A stretch of 64,000 nt of DNA from Candidatus Fluviicola riflensis. GTDB taxonomy: Bacteria > Bacteroidota > Bacteroidia > Flavobacteriales_D > Crocinitomicaceae. A model generated the notes under the pieces. That model had not been told where the DNA came from and ran no database searches. It saw nothing but the letters and a program-made list of their open reading frames with translations. The stretch's first letter is position 1. Each line of letters starts with the position of its first letter. Below are positions 20,481 through 30,178 of this stretch, piece after piece. The DNA lies in contig CP022585.1 of NCBI GenBank assembly GCA_002243285.1, positions 3,212,641 to 3,276,640 on the forward strand. Direction: 5' to 3'. The position numbers and the translations under genes are program-made.

Positions 20481-20870
20481 TCAGGTTTTTTCTATGGCGA
20501 TACTCTCGATCTTAAAGTCACTGCCGCTCTTTTTCCATTTGATGGTAACCCGGTAATTCTCTGTTTTGGAAACAACATACGTACCGATCGCAAAACAACC
20601 ATCGTCGGTTTCTTTCCCTTTGAAAGTAAACTTGAACGACGAAGCTGGTTTTTTACCAAAAAACTCTTTCAAGACCTGCTCTGCCTGTATTTGAGAATAT
20701 ACACCTTCCTTCTCAATAACATTCACGATCATGCGATCTTTACCGTAGCTTACGATCTTGCTGGCATCACCCGAAGCAAACGCCGATTCGATTGAAGCAT
20801 AAGGAATTGCATCCGATCCAATGTTCAAATTGAACATCAATATCGATAAAAGTGTATATATAAGTCCCAT
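20481..20870 (-). CDS. DUF4783 family protein (secreted, NTF2-like)
   Basis: A 129-residue protein with an N-terminal hydrophobic segment (MGLIYTLLSILMFNL) and a compact alpha+beta body (IESAFASGDASKIVSYGK, VLKEFFGKKPASSFKFTFKG, YRVTIKWKKSGSDFKIESI) typical of DUF4783, an NTF2-like family of Bacteroidetes that is often found next to nadC and rlmH, as here. No catalytic role is known; a periplasmic binding function is possible. Confidence 0.8.
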   Translation of the reverse strand: MGLIYTLLSILMFNLNIGSDAIPYASIESAFASGDASKIVSYGKDRMIVNVIEKEGVYSQIQAEQVLKEFFGKKPASSFKFTFKGKETDDGCFAIGTYVVSKTENYRVTIKWKKSGSDFKIESIAIEKT

Positions 20871-21030
20871 AGTCTTTTTGTTTTTCGGAAGAACATAAGC
20901 AAAAACGATGCCTAAGTTAATCGTTTTTTAAAAACTGTTAAAAATAATCTACCTGATGCATAGATTTATGTCCGGGAAACGTTTTAAAGCCCCTAAAAGT
21001 TCGATTGACAGGATTTTCGTATTTTTCCAC

Positions 21031-22464
21031 ATGCGTTCCCTCAACAGAAAGGCTCTTTTGGTAGCTGCGATTGGTTTCATGGTTGCTGGTTGTTTGCACT
21101 TGCTAAACGCTTGGGTCAGCGATCTTCCCCAGGGTATTCACCATACGGCAGATGATCCTTCTTACCTTGCTCCTGTTGAAAATTGGTTAGCGAACGGCAC
21201 CTGGAAAGACAACTCAGCCGGAGCTTCCTCGTACGTGCAACGTCCACCGCTTATGGGAATCATTCATGGGGTATTTTACGGATTGTTCGGGTCGAAATCA
21301 GCCATTATAACCTTCATTTTTCTCCTGCTCATTCACAGTGTTGCGCTTTACAGGTTACCTGCTCTACTACAACATTTTGTTCCGGAAAAAACAAGTTATT
21401 ACCTGGCTTATTTGTATGCTTTAACTCCTTGTTTCTGGGGATTTTTAAGCTACCAAATCACAGAAGCCATCAGCCCCACGTTGTTGTTATTGTTGCTTAG
21501 TGTGCGATTTAATGATCAACGAAACAGCATTTTTTGGGTGGTTTTTCTCTTAACATGTATCTGGTTTCTTAGACCGGTTCTAGTACTCCTGGCGCCGGTT
21601 TTCCTTGTTTTTCTCTGGAAAAGAAGAGCTAATCTTATTTCCTTTTCCAATTGGAAAAACCCGCTCATTGTCGTGCTTTCATTATTGGCAATTGTGGGAT
21701 GGGAAACCAGAAAAGCAGGTTATATGGGCGAATGGGGCAATCCGCATCCGATTTACCATGTCAACAATCAATCCTTATTCAGACCGGCGCATGCTTCGCT
21801 AAGTAACGTTTTTCGGGTGTGGGAAACGCGTCCGGAAGTGATTCACCGCATTGCAGGTTCATGCTGGACAGGCGATTCCACCGCGAGAAGCCTTGCCTCA
21901 TTGGAATTATATGTCCGCGAACGGTCCATTCCCATACCAGCCCCGGAATTGCATCGGTTACTTGCTGAATACCACGCGGTAAATCAGATTGTGCTTCATC
22001 AAATTGAGGCAGGAAGATTACGGGGCGAGACAACCGGAGAAAAACAAATTCGTATTCAATTTGATGCATTAGCAGAAAAACTGGCGAAGGAAAACCGCTT
22101 TCAGTATCACCTACGCACACCACTGATTTCTATGAAGGAATTGTTCAAGAAAAGTCAGCTGAATCTTGAACTATTCCAGCTGCATTACCGCGGAAACCTG
22201 GTTGTAGAAGGACTTCGGTGGTTTTGCGTAATTCTTCTGAATTTGCTGTTTCTGGGAACATTCTTGTTGCTTTTCGGAAAGAATAATGATTTAAAATGGC
22301 TTGCATTAGGTGCAATACTGTATTGTTTTTACCTCTTCTATGTGCAGCGCGCCAACGAAGATCGCTACATGGTTCCCATGCTACCGTTGGTTTTTATAGG
22401 TGGCTGTTCTTTTTGGTGGAAGGTGATTTTTTCGAAACGAAGAAAAGCCGTTCAATCCGATTGA
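21031..22464 (+). CDS. Polytopic membrane glycosyltransferase-like protein (GT-C type, putative)
   Basis: A 477-residue membrane protein if started at the ATG at 21031 (MRSLNRK); an ATG at 20956 would add an unlikely polar extension. Around ten hydrophobic helices are visible. The first periplasmic loop, after helix 1, carries HHTADDPSYLAPVENW, an acidic pair in the place typical of lipid-sugar-dependent GT-C glycosyltransferases, and a long soluble loop spans about 240-375. It probably glycosylates lipid or protein outside the inner membrane, which fits the glycan locus starting at 24.4 kb. The exact family is not recognised. Confidence 0.6.
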   Translation: MRSLNRKALLVAAIGFMVAGCLHLLNAWVSDLPQGIHHTADDPSYLAPVENWLANGTWKDNSAGASSYVQRPPLMGIIHGVFYGLFGSKSAIITFIFLLLIHSVALYRLPALLQHFVPEKTSYYLAYLYALTPCFWGFLSYQITEAISPTLLLLLLSVRFNDQRNSIFWVVFLLTCIWFLRPVLVLLAPVFLVFLWKRRANLISFSNWKNPLIVVLSLLAIVGWETRKAGYMGEWGNPHPIYHVNNQSLFRPAHASLSNVFRVWETRPEVIHRIAGSCWTGDSTARSLASLELYVRERSIPIPAPELHRLLAEYHAVNQIVLHQIEAGRLRGETTGEKQIRIQFDALAEKLAKENRFQYHLRTPLISMKELFKKSQLNLELFQLHYRGNLVVEGLRWFCVILLNLLFLGTFLLLFGKNNDLKWLALGAILYCFYLFYVQRANEDRYMVPMLPLVFIGGCSFWWKVIFSKRRKAVQSD

Positions 22465-22477
22465 TGTACATTTGCCT

Positions 22478-22951
22478 ATGCAAATCAAGATTCTGTGTAT
22501 CGGGAAAACCGGAAAATCCTTTTTAGAAGAGGGTGAACGCGAATACCTGAAACGCTTATCCAATTACATTTCGGTAGAATTACAAGTGCTACCCGATATC
22601 AAAAACGTCAAAAGTTTGAGTGAACAACAGATCAAACACAAGGAAGGGTTGCAGTTTTTAGAGAAAATCAGCGCGAAAGAAACCGTGATTTTATTGGATG
22701 AAAAAGGGAAAAATTACGATTCGGTGGCCTTTGCCGACTTTTTGCAAGAGCAATTTAACCGTGGTGGTAAACAGCTATTCTTTCTGATTGGTGGACCTTA
22801 CGGTTTCAGCGATGAAATTTACCAGCGCGCCAACGGCCAGCTTTCACTTTCCAAAATGACCTTTTCGCATCAAATGATCCGCTTGTTTTTTGTAGAGCAA
22901 ATCTACCGTGCCATGACCATTTTAAAAGGTGAACCTTACCACCACCGGTGA
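22478..22951 (+). CDS. rlmH: 23S rRNA (pseudouridine1915-N3)-methyltransferase RlmH
   Basis: A 157-residue SPOUT methyltransferase from the ATG at 22478 (the six-base-upstream ATG at 22472 is possible). Family signs: ILCIGKT at the start, ILLDEKGKNYDSVAFADFL, FLIGGPYGF (the SAM-binding knot) and LSLSKMTFSHQMIRLFFVEQ, ending with the conserved YRAMTILKGEPYHH. It methylates helix 69 of 23S rRNA. TACATTTG at 22467-22474 matches the Bacteroidetes -7 element but lies so close to the ATG that any such transcript would be nearly leaderless. Confidence 0.96.
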   Translation: MQIKILCIGKTGKSFLEEGEREYLKRLSNYISVELQVLPDIKNVKSLSEQQIKHKEGLQFLEKISAKETVILLDEKGKNYDSVAFADFLQEQFNRGGKQLFFLIGGPYGFSDEIYQRANGQLSLSKMTFSHQMIRLFFVEQIYRAMTILKGEPYHHR

Positions 22952-23018
22952 ACCGGATGAACGTTGCAACCGAGTAGGTATGATCATTCGACTATAAAAT
23001 GTGTATCTTCGAACGCAG

Positions 23019-24344
23019 ATGATTCAACTGGATATAATCGATTGGGGCGTATGGCTATTTTTGGTAGCCGTCGTCGGTTTTTTCCTTTACTTACGCCAAC
23101 GCACTTCCAATTTTACCGGATCGATTTATCTAATGCGTGGTTATTTTTTAAAAGTATTCGGCGGACTGAGTTTTGCTCTGCTTTACATCTATTATTATGG
23201 CGGCGGCGATACGGCAGAATACTTTCGCAGTACTTCTACCCTTAATGAATTATTAGCTTCGGAGCCTGAAACGTACCTTAAACTGTTGAGCCTAAGCCCT
23301 GAAGAAGCACAACCTGTTTTACGAAACGCCAACAAAGTAATTTTCTATAGCCACACAGCCGAAGAATGGTTCATGGTTAAACTCATTTCTCCGTTCATTT
23401 TTCTGGGATTCAATTCCTATTTAGGCGTTACATTCCTGATGTCACTGCTGTCTTTTTCCGGATCCTTTAAATTGTTTCAACTGATGAACAAGATCCTTCC
23501 TGACAAAATGGGATTGATATTTGGGATCAATTTCCTGATTCCAACCTCACTTTTCTGGACAAGTGGCTTGCTCAAAGACACCATTACCTTTACCTGTTTT
23601 GCATTCCTGTGCTCCTTTTTTTATTCTGTTATCTACGAGCAAAAACACCGTTTGCTTTATTTGCTTCTGATTCCTGTGATTATCTATATTACGCTAAATC
23701 TGAAAGCATATATCATCATCAGCTTCGCTCTATGGGTGTTGATAACCTTACTGTTTGCTACCACATCATCCATCAAAAACACGGTCGTCAAATACCTTAC
23801 CGGACCTATCATCATTGTCACTATGATTGCTTTCGGTTATTTGGGAATCAGCTATATGATTCAAAACAACCAGGAATACAATGCAGAAAACCTGTTTAGC
23901 AAAATCAGGGGATTTCACACCTGGCATACGCAATTGGGTGGTTCGGCTTACAATCTGGGCGAAATGGAATATACCGAAATCGGATTGTTGCAAAAAGTGC
24001 CTGCAGCAATCAATGTAAGTCTGTTTCGTCCATATCCCTGGGAATCCGGTTCAGCGCTGGTATTACTCAACAGCTTAGAAAGTATGTGTATGCTCTTACT
24101 GGTTGCGTGGACCATATTCAAGGTTAGGCTGCGGTTTTTCAGGCATTTATTCAAAAATCCTTATTTGACCGGAGGATTGGTTTTTTGCCTCTTTTTTGCC
24201 TTTTCAATCGGAATTACCTCCTATAATTTCGGTGCACTTTCACGGTTCAAAGTACCGCTAACGGCCATTTTTGTATTTATTTTGGTCTATACAATTAATC
24301 AAGAACGATTAAGTCGGTCAAAATCGAAAAAACGCATTCCGTAG
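23019..24344 (+). CDS. Polytopic membrane protein, possible polysaccharide polymerase/glycosyltransferase
   Basis: A 441-residue protein with about ten membrane helices; start at the ATG at 23019, a GTG at 23001 being the alternative. The segment YYYGGGDTAEYFRST after the second helix and FWTSGLLKDTITF in the middle resemble motifs of EpsG- or Wzy-like polymerases, which act on lipid-linked repeat units at the periplasmic face. Similarity is by pattern only, so this is tentative. It directly precedes pseB by 72 bases in the same direction and could be the first gene of the glycan locus. Confidence 0.55.
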   Translation: MIQLDIIDWGVWLFLVAVVGFFLYLRQRTSNFTGSIYLMRGYFLKVFGGLSFALLYIYYYGGGDTAEYFRSTSTLNELLASEPETYLKLLSLSPEEAQPVLRNANKVIFYSHTAEEWFMVKLISPFIFLGFNSYLGVTFLMSLLSFSGSFKLFQLMNKILPDKMGLIFGINFLIPTSLFWTSGLLKDTITFTCFAFLCSFFYSVIYEQKHRLLYLLLIPVIIYITLNLKAYIIISFALWVLITLLFATTSSIKNTVVKYLTGPIIIVTMIAFGYLGISYMIQNNQEYNAENLFSKIRGFHTWHTQLGGSAYNLGEMEYTEIGLLQKVPAAINVSLFRPYPWESGSALVLLNSLESMCMLLLVAWTIFKVRLRFFRHLFKNPYLTGGLVFCLFFAFSIGITSYNFGALSRFKVPLTAIFVFILVYTINQERLSRSKSKKRIP

Positions 24345-24416
24345 GTCGGCAATTTTTGTATTTTTACCTTTTACAATCGCGCAACAACGATTGACGAGTT
24401 ACGCTAAAAAAACTAC

Positions 24417-25433
24417 ATGCTTTCGAACAAATCCATTCTCATTACCGGCGGAACTGGCTCTCTTGGAAAAGAATTAGTCAAAACAATTTTAGAGCGCTGG
24501 CCTGATGTAAAACGCCTGGTGGTGTATTCGCGCGACGAGCAAAAGCAATTTCTAATGGCGCAGGATTACTCCGATCATCAGTATCCGGCAATCCGCTATT
24601 TCATTGGCGATGTCCGCGATTTTGAACGTCTGAAACGCGCTATGCACGGGATAGATTGTGTGATTCACGCTGCTGCCATGAAGCATGTTCATATTGCGGA
24701 ATACAATCCGGATGAATGCGTGAAAACGAATATCGGCGGTGCTGAAAACGTGATTCGGGCTTGCCTGGAAACCAATGTAACACAAGTAGTTGCACTTTCA
24801 ACTGACAAAGCCTGTGCACCGATCAATCTCTACGGAGCCACCAAACTTACCTCAGATAAGTTATTCATCGCTGCCAACAACATTAAAGGCACCAAAAACA
24901 TTGCATTTTCGGTAGTTCGCTACGGTAATGTAATGGGGTCGAATGGTTCGGTGATTCCATTCTTTTTGAAAAAACGCCATGAAGGTTTTTTACCTGTTAC
25001 CGACACTTCCATGACTCGTTTCAATATTTCATTGGAAGAAGGAGTTGACATGGTGTTGCACGCCTTGGAAACAGCTTGGGGTGGTGAATTATTTGTGCCG
25101 AAAATACCTTCTTACCGCATTACAGATGTTGCCCAAGCAGTTGCCCCCAATTGTCCGATAAAAGTCACTGGAATCAGACCCGGTGAAAAAATCCACGAAG
25201 AAATGATTACTTCTTCCGACGCTTTCTCGACCTACGATTTAGGGAAATATTACGTGATTTTGCCACAGGTTCCGGCATTTGATCTCGAAGAATACATTGA
25301 TCAATTCAATGCCAAAAAGGTTCCGATCGGGTTCAATTACACTTCCAATGACAACAAAGATTGGGATACGGTAGCCGGCTTGCGCGCAAAAATAAAATTA
25401 CACATCGATCCTGAGTTTAGTCCGGAGCCATGA
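24417..25433 (+). CDS. pseB: UDP-N-acetylglucosamine 4,6-dehydratase (inverting) PseB
   Basis: A 338-residue extended SDR enzyme. Rossmann motif GGTGSLGKE near the N-terminus; catalytic set in STDKACAPINLYGATK with Asp130, Lys131, Tyr139 and Lys143, the arrangement of inverting PseB/FlaA1 dehydratases; HAAAMKHVHIAEYNP is characteristic. It converts UDP-GlcNAc to UDP-4-keto-6-deoxy-L-AltNAc, the first step to pseudaminic acid. It overlaps pseC by 4 bp and heads the operon-like run. Confidence 0.95.
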   Translation: MLSNKSILITGGTGSLGKELVKTILERWPDVKRLVVYSRDEQKQFLMAQDYSDHQYPAIRYFIGDVRDFERLKRAMHGIDCVIHAAAMKHVHIAEYNPDECVKTNIGGAENVIRACLETNVTQVVALSTDKACAPINLYGATKLTSDKLFIAANNIKGTKNIAFSVVRYGNVMGSNGSVIPFFLKKRHEGFLPVTDTSMTRFNISLEEGVDMVLHALETAWGGELFVPKIPSYRITDVAQAVAPNCPIKVTGIRPGEKIHEEMITSSDAFSTYDLGKYYVILPQVPAFDLEEYIDQFNAKKVPIGFNYTSNDNKDWDTVAGLRAKIKLHIDPEFSPEP

Positions 25434-26626
25434 CCCAATATTCTATTCCTTACGGTAAACAACACATTTCGGAAGAAGATCTTGCGGCAGTTACGGCTGT
25501 TCTTACAGGCGATTTTTTAACCCAGGGTCCGGCAATTGCACAGTTTGAATCCGCTTTTGCCAATTATGCAGGAAGCGCTTATGCTGTAGCAGTATCCAAC
25601 GGAACAGCTGCTTTGCATCTGAGCTGTATGGCATTGGGAGTTTCTGAAAACAGTCGGGTGATTACCACACCAATTACCTTTGCAGCTTCGGCCAATTGTG
25701 TGCGTTATTGCGACGGAACAGTTTTGTTCGCGGATATAGATCCGATCACTTATCTCATCGATCTGGAATCGGTGAAACGATTACTGGAAAGCGAGCCGAC
25801 AGGAGCTATTCAAGGAATGATTGTGGTGGATTTTGCGGGAAAAGCGGTCAACCTGGAAGCATTTCGTGCACTGGCAGATCAACACAACTGTTGGATCATC
25901 GAAGATGCCTGCCATGCTCCAGGAGGTTTTTTTACCGACTCAAACAATAAGCAACAACGGTGTGGCAATGGTAAATTTGCTCATGTTTCTATTTTTTCGT
26001 TTCATCCCGTCAAGCATATTGCATGCGGTGAGGGTGGAATGATTACTACCGATGACAAAGCCATTTACGAACGTTTGTTGCAATTGCGTACGCACGGAAT
26101 CACACGCAATACAGAACAATTTTCCAATTCACCTGCGTTGGCAACCGGCATTCCGGAAAGCACGGATTATCCGATTTGGTATATGGAAATGCAGGAATTG
26201 GGATTTAACTACCGGTTGACCGATTTTCAAGCTGCATTGGGGTTATCGCAGCTCAACCGGGCAGATGCAGGATTGGAAAAACGCCGCCAAATAGCCCAAC
26301 GTTATACCGATGCTTTTACAGGAAAATCGTATATCAAGGGTCAATCCGGTTACGACCCAACACATGCCTATCACCTGTATGTGATTGAGGTGAATGATCG
26401 GTTAGGCTTATACAACTACCTGCGTACGAAAGGCATTTTTGCTCAAATTCACTATTTCCCGGCACATTTAATGCCTTATTACAAGCAATTTGGTTGGAAA
26501 GAAGGTGATTTTCCAAATGCCGAAACGTATTACAATCGTTGCCTGAGTCTACCTATGTTTCCTACATTAACGGCTGATGAACAAACATATGTCATCGCTG
26601 AAATTAATCGTTTTTATCAACTGTGA
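25430..26626 (+). CDS. pseC: UDP-4-amino-4,6-dideoxy-N-acetyl-beta-L-altrosamine transaminase PseC
   Basis: A 398-residue DegT-family PLP aminotransferase. The N-terminus IPYGKQHISEEDLAAV and FLTQGPAIAQFE is typical of PseC; IIEDACHAPGG and FSFHPVKHIACGEGGM hold the cofactor-binding Asp and the Schiff-base Lys195; FNYRLTDFQAALGLSQL is also conserved. It transfers an amino group from glutamate to C4 of the PseB product. Overlaps of 4 bp with pseB and 1 bp with the next gene indicate coupled translation. Confidence 0.94.
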   Translation: MTQYSIPYGKQHISEEDLAAVTAVLTGDFLTQGPAIAQFESAFANYAGSAYAVAVSNGTAALHLSCMALGVSENSRVITTPITFAASANCVRYCDGTVLFADIDPITYLIDLESVKRLLESEPTGAIQGMIVVDFAGKAVNLEAFRALADQHNCWIIEDACHAPGGFFTDSNNKQQRCGNGKFAHVSIFSFHPVKHIACGEGGMITTDDKAIYERLLQLRTHGITRNTEQFSNSPALATGIPESTDYPIWYMEMQELGFNYRLTDFQAALGLSQLNRADAGLEKRRQIAQRYTDAFTGKSYIKGQSGYDPTHAYHLYVIEVNDRLGLYNYLRTKGIFAQIHYFPAHLMPYYKQFGWKEGDFPNAETYYNRCLSLPMFPTLTADEQTYVIAEINRFYQL

Positions 26627-27156
26627 TGGCGCCCGTTCTTACATCGGATCGATTAGTACTGGAACCGTTGAGTTCCGCCTTTCTTTCGCAGGACTACCTG
26701 AACTGGCTCAACGACCCTGAAGTTTCCCGCTACCTGGAAAGTTCGGGAGGTTATGAATGGGACGATCTGAAAGATTACCTGGTCAAAGTTGACAAACAAC
26801 ATATCTTGTTTTGGGCGATTATTGACAAAGCGGCATCAAAACACATTGGAAACATCAAAATAGATCCGATCAATCAACGCCACGGAACAGCCGAATATGG
26901 CATCCTGATCGGCGATAAAAACAGCTGGGGAAAAGGTTTTGCAAGCGAGGCTTCCCAACTGGTCATTGACTACTGTTTTGAAATCAGATTTATACGAAAA
27001 ATTTCGCTGGGCGTGGTGGAAGAAAACACCAGTGCCGTAAAACTGTACGAAAAACTGGGATTTGTGCTGGAAGGCGTTTACAAAGAACACGGTTTTTACG
27101 ACAACAAATGGTGTAATGTGTTACGAATGGCGTTGTTCAACCCGACAAGAAGATGA
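26626..27156 (+). CDS. GNAT acetyltransferase, RimJ/RimL type (PseH candidate)
   Basis: A 176-residue GNAT protein: LTSDRLVLEPLS, LNWLNDPEVSRYLES, then the acetyl-CoA loop SWGKGFASEASQLVIDY and ENTSAVKLYEKLGFVLEG. By its position straight after pseC it is the best candidate for PseH, which acetylates the 4-amino group of the UDP-sugar. The type is nearer to RimJ/RimL than to classical PseH, so acyl donor and acceptor are inferred. Start at the ATG at 26626, overlapping the pseC stop; the GTG at 26623 is less likely. Confidence 0.8.
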   Translation: MAPVLTSDRLVLEPLSSAFLSQDYLNWLNDPEVSRYLESSGGYEWDDLKDYLVKVDKQHILFWAIIDKAASKHIGNIKIDPINQRHGTAEYGILIGDKNSWGKGFASEASQLVIDYCFEIRFIRKISLGVVEENTSAVKLYEKLGFVLEGVYKEHGFYDNKWCNVLRMALFNPTRR

Positions 27157-28007
27157 ATAAGTTAGCCTTGGGAACGGTGCAATTCGGCTTGTCTTACGGC
27201 ATCAACAATCCCATTGGCATGCCTTCTGACAAGGATCTCGCACAACTCCTCGATACCGCTTTTTCAAACGGAATTAGCCATTTGGACACCGCAGCTGCAT
27301 ACGGAAATGCCGAAGAACGGTTAGGAAAACTCGCCACTGCCGATTTTAAGATTATCTCCAAATTTCCTGCTGTTGCTGATTTGACAGAACTTCAAGCCCA
27401 ATATCGGGTTTCATGTCAACTCCTAAACCGTTCTTCACTGGATGGCTATTTGGCCCATAACGCAACCATTTTACTGAAAAAGCCAGATAGTTGGAAGTAC
27501 TTACAGGAACTCCAATCGACAGAGAGTATTCAAAAAATCGGTGTTTCGCTCTACCATCCCGAAGAATTAGAGCGCTTGCTTGATTGGGAAATTGTGCCGC
27601 AATTGGTGCAACTGCCTTACAGTATGTTGGATCGGAAATTTGAACCGTATTTTGCCCGGCTAAAAGCATTGAACATTGAAATTCATACGCGATCTTCCTT
27701 TTTACAAGGCTTGTATTTTAAATCGCCTGATCAATTACCCGACAATCTGCAACCTTTAAAGCCGGCATTGATGCAACTCCACAATTTGGTGAACGAATCG
27801 GCATTTGATATGGAAACCGTTGCTTTAAAATTTGCGATCAATCACCCGTTGATTGACAAAGTTGTCATTGGCGTTGAAACCGTTTCACAATTGGAAAATA
27901 ACCTGCGTGCAATCTCGGCGACAGTTCCCGATTCCTTATTTGAGGAGCTGAAAACCATTGTAGTAGACACACCTCACTTATTAAATCCGGCAACATGGCA
28001 CGCGTAA
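27153..28007 (+). CDS. Aldo/keto reductase family protein
   Basis: A 284-residue TIM-barrel oxidoreductase. The N-terminus LALGTVQFGLSYG and the catalytic set Asp45, Tyr50, Lys70 and His102 (HLDTAAAYGNAE, ISKFP, YLAHN) are intact, so it should be an active NAD(P)H-dependent reductase. Members of this kind are often encoded in nonulosonic-acid and spore-coat-type glycan clusters, but their substrate there is not well defined. It overlaps its neighbours by 4 and 13 bp, inside the pse operon. Confidence 0.85.
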   Translation: MNKLALGTVQFGLSYGINNPIGMPSDKDLAQLLDTAFSNGISHLDTAAAYGNAEERLGKLATADFKIISKFPAVADLTELQAQYRVSCQLLNRSSLDGYLAHNATILLKKPDSWKYLQELQSTESIQKIGVSLYHPEELERLLDWEIVPQLVQLPYSMLDRKFEPYFARLKALNIEIHTRSSFLQGLYFKSPDQLPDNLQPLKPALMQLHNLVNESAFDMETVALKFAINHPLIDKVVIGVETVSQLENNLRAISATVPDSLFEELKTIVVDTPHLLNPATWHA

Positions 28008-30091
28008 TCGGCATTACCCAGGCCCGGATCGGTTCTACCCGATTGCCCGGAAAAATTTTATTGCCGGTTCAGGGCGATTTGAGTTTGTTTGAACTTCATA
28101 TCAAACGCGCAAAACGAGCTTCAATGGTTGATCAATGGATTGTAGCAACAACACATGAACCGGGAATAGAGTCACTTATTGATCTTGCACACAAACTTTC
28201 CGTTAATGTATATCAAGGAAGCACAACTGATGTGTTGGATCGCTTTTATCAGGCGCAAATCAGATTGGAGGCCGACTACATTGTGCGCCTAACGTCTGAT
28301 TGCCCGCTGATTGATCCTGCAATTATTGACGAAACTATTCGTTATTGCATCACACATCAGCTGAGTTATTATACCAATACGCTCAATGGACCATTCCCCG
28401 ATGGATTGGACGTAGAAGTATTTACCGCCGATGCACTAAAAGAAGCATGGCAACAGGCCGCTTCAGCTAGTGACCGCGAGCACGTTACACCTTACATCCG
28501 TCGAAAAAGCAATGTATCCGGCTGGCATGGAAACGAACCGAATCATGCGCAGCTGCGTCTGACGGTCGATGAACAATACGATTATGAATTAATCAAACAT
28601 TTGGTACACGAGTTGGGAACCGATTGCCCGTATATAGACTATTGCGAATACGTGATTTCGCATCCGGAAGTCGCTCAACTCAACAGCCATTTGTTTCGAA
28701 ACGAAGGATATATGAACAGTAAATTTGATGCTATTACCCTGCGAAACATCACCGATTTCAACCAATCGGATGTTTACCGCAGTAAGATTCACGATTTGAT
28801 TCCAGGTGGAGCGCATACCTATTCCAAAGGTGACGATCAATTCCCGGAACGCGCTCCGGCAGCTATTACCCATGGAAAAGGAAGCCATGTTTGGGATGTA
28901 GACGGCAATGAATTCCTTGATTGTTCCATGGGGTTGACCTCTGTAAGTTTGGGACACGCTTACCAATCAGTGATCGATGCAGTTGCTGCTGAATTGCAAA
29001 ACGGGGTGAATTTTCAACGTCCGGCTTTGCTGGAACAAACCATGGCTGAAACCTTTTTGAAACTGGTTCCGCAGCACGACATGATCAAATTTGCCAAAAA
29101 CGGTTCGGTGGTAACAACCGCAGCCGTAAAATTGTCGCGCGCTAAAACGGGAAGAAAACTGGTAGCTTTCCCAAGCGATCATCCGTTTTACAGCTACGAT
29201 GACTGGTTTATCGGAACTACACCTTGTAATCAGGGAATTCCAAAAGAAATCGGAGCGTTCTCGGTGACGTTTAAATCGTGTGATCTCGATTCACTTAAAC
29301 AATTATTTGAGCAATATCCCGATCAAATTGCCTGTGTGATTACCGAGCCTGAAAAACTCAGTTGCAGTACTCCGAATTGCAGTTGTGAGGGTAAACCGGA
29401 AGTATTTCTGCGTGAAGCGATTGAATTGGCGCACCGGCATGGAGCTTTGTTCATTATTGATGAAATGATAACCGGTTTCAAAACTTCATTTCCCGGAAGC
29501 ATGACTAACTACAACCTTGAACCGGATATGGCTACCTGGGGAAAAGGAATTGCCAACGGATTCTCGTTTTGTGCACTCACCGGAAAAAAAGAGGTCATGG
29601 AATTGGGTGGTATTCGCAACGAAGGCGCCGAAAAAGTGTTCCTTATTTCCACAACTCACGGTGGTGAAACGCATACCATGTCTGCCGCAATTGAAACCAT
29701 TCGTGTATTTGAAACTGAAAACGTGGTGGCCAAAAACCTGCAAAAAGGAAATGAACTGATTGCGCTTTGTGAGCAATTGGTTTCCAAACACCAACTCAAC
29801 GCGTTTGTGCAGGTAATACCTTGCCCGTGGATGGTAGGATTTGCGTTTTTTGATGCTTCAAAGGCAGCTTCTCCTGAATTCCGCACACTTTTCTTGCAAG
29901 AAATGATCACGCGTGGTGTGTTGTTTCAGGGCATTTTTGTGCCGTGCCACAGCCATACCGAAGACGATTTATATTACTTTGCCAAAGCTTTCGAAGCGTC
30001 ACTTGAGATTTACAAAAAAGCACTTTCGGAAGGAACCGATGGAATCCTGATCGGGAAACCGATAAAAGGAGTTTTCCGCAAGTATTTATAA
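27995..30091 (+). CDS. Fusion: SpsF-like cytidylyltransferase + class III aminotransferase/aminomutase
   Basis: A 698-residue two-domain protein. Residues 1-235 are an SpsF/NeuA-like nucleotidyltransferase: ITQARIGSTRLPGKILLPV (nucleotide loop), VRLTSDCPLIDP (metal-binding Asp) and FPDGLDVEVF. Residues 250-698 are a class III PLP enzyme like glutamate-1-semialdehyde aminomutase: SKGDDQFPERAP, WDVDGNEFLDCSMGL, FIIDEMITGFKT (cofactor Asp489) and the Schiff-base Lys517 in TWGKGIANGF. An internal ATG at 28712 (Met240) near the joint could give a free second domain. The frame is continuous, with no sign of a frameshift. These functions are usually separate neighbours in nonulosonic-acid clusters. 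Likely role: moving an amino group on a sugar and activating a product with CTP; the substrate is unknown. Confidence 0.85.
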   Translation: MARVIGITQARIGSTRLPGKILLPVQGDLSLFELHIKRAKRASMVDQWIVATTHEPGIESLIDLAHKLSVNVYQGSTTDVLDRFYQAQIRLEADYIVRLTSDCPLIDPAIIDETIRYCITHQLSYYTNTLNGPFPDGLDVEVFTADALKEAWQQAASASDREHVTPYIRRKSNVSGWHGNEPNHAQLRLTVDEQYDYELIKHLVHELGTDCPYIDYCEYVISHPEVAQLNSHLFRNEGYMNSKFDAITLRNITDFNQSDVYRSKIHDLIPGGAHTYSKGDDQFPERAPAAITHGKGSHVWDVDGNEFLDCSMGLTSVSLGHAYQSVIDAVAAELQNGVNFQRPALLEQTMAETFLKLVPQHDMIKFAKNGSVVTTAAVKLSRAKTGRKLVAFPSDHPFYSYDDWFIGTTPCNQGIPKEIGAFSVTFKSCDLDSLKQLFEQYPDQIACVITEPEKLSCSTPNCSCEGKPEVFLREAIELAHRHGALFIIDEMITGFKTSFPGSMTNYNLEPDMATWGKGIANGFSFCALTGKKEVMELGGIRNEGAEKVFLISTTHGGETHTMSAAIETIRVFETENVVAKNLQKGNELIALCEQLVSKHQLNAFVQVIPCPWMVGFAFFDASKAASPEFRTLFLQEMITRGVLFQGIFVPCHSHTEDDLYYFAKAFEASLEIYKKALSEGTDGILIGKPIKGVFRKYL

Positions 30092-30178
30092 CGAACAATT
30101 AAAACAAGCAGCTCTAAAAAGAGGCTTGATCCTCAAATTATTATCTTTAAAAACGAGTTTTCAGAAACGAGCTTCATT

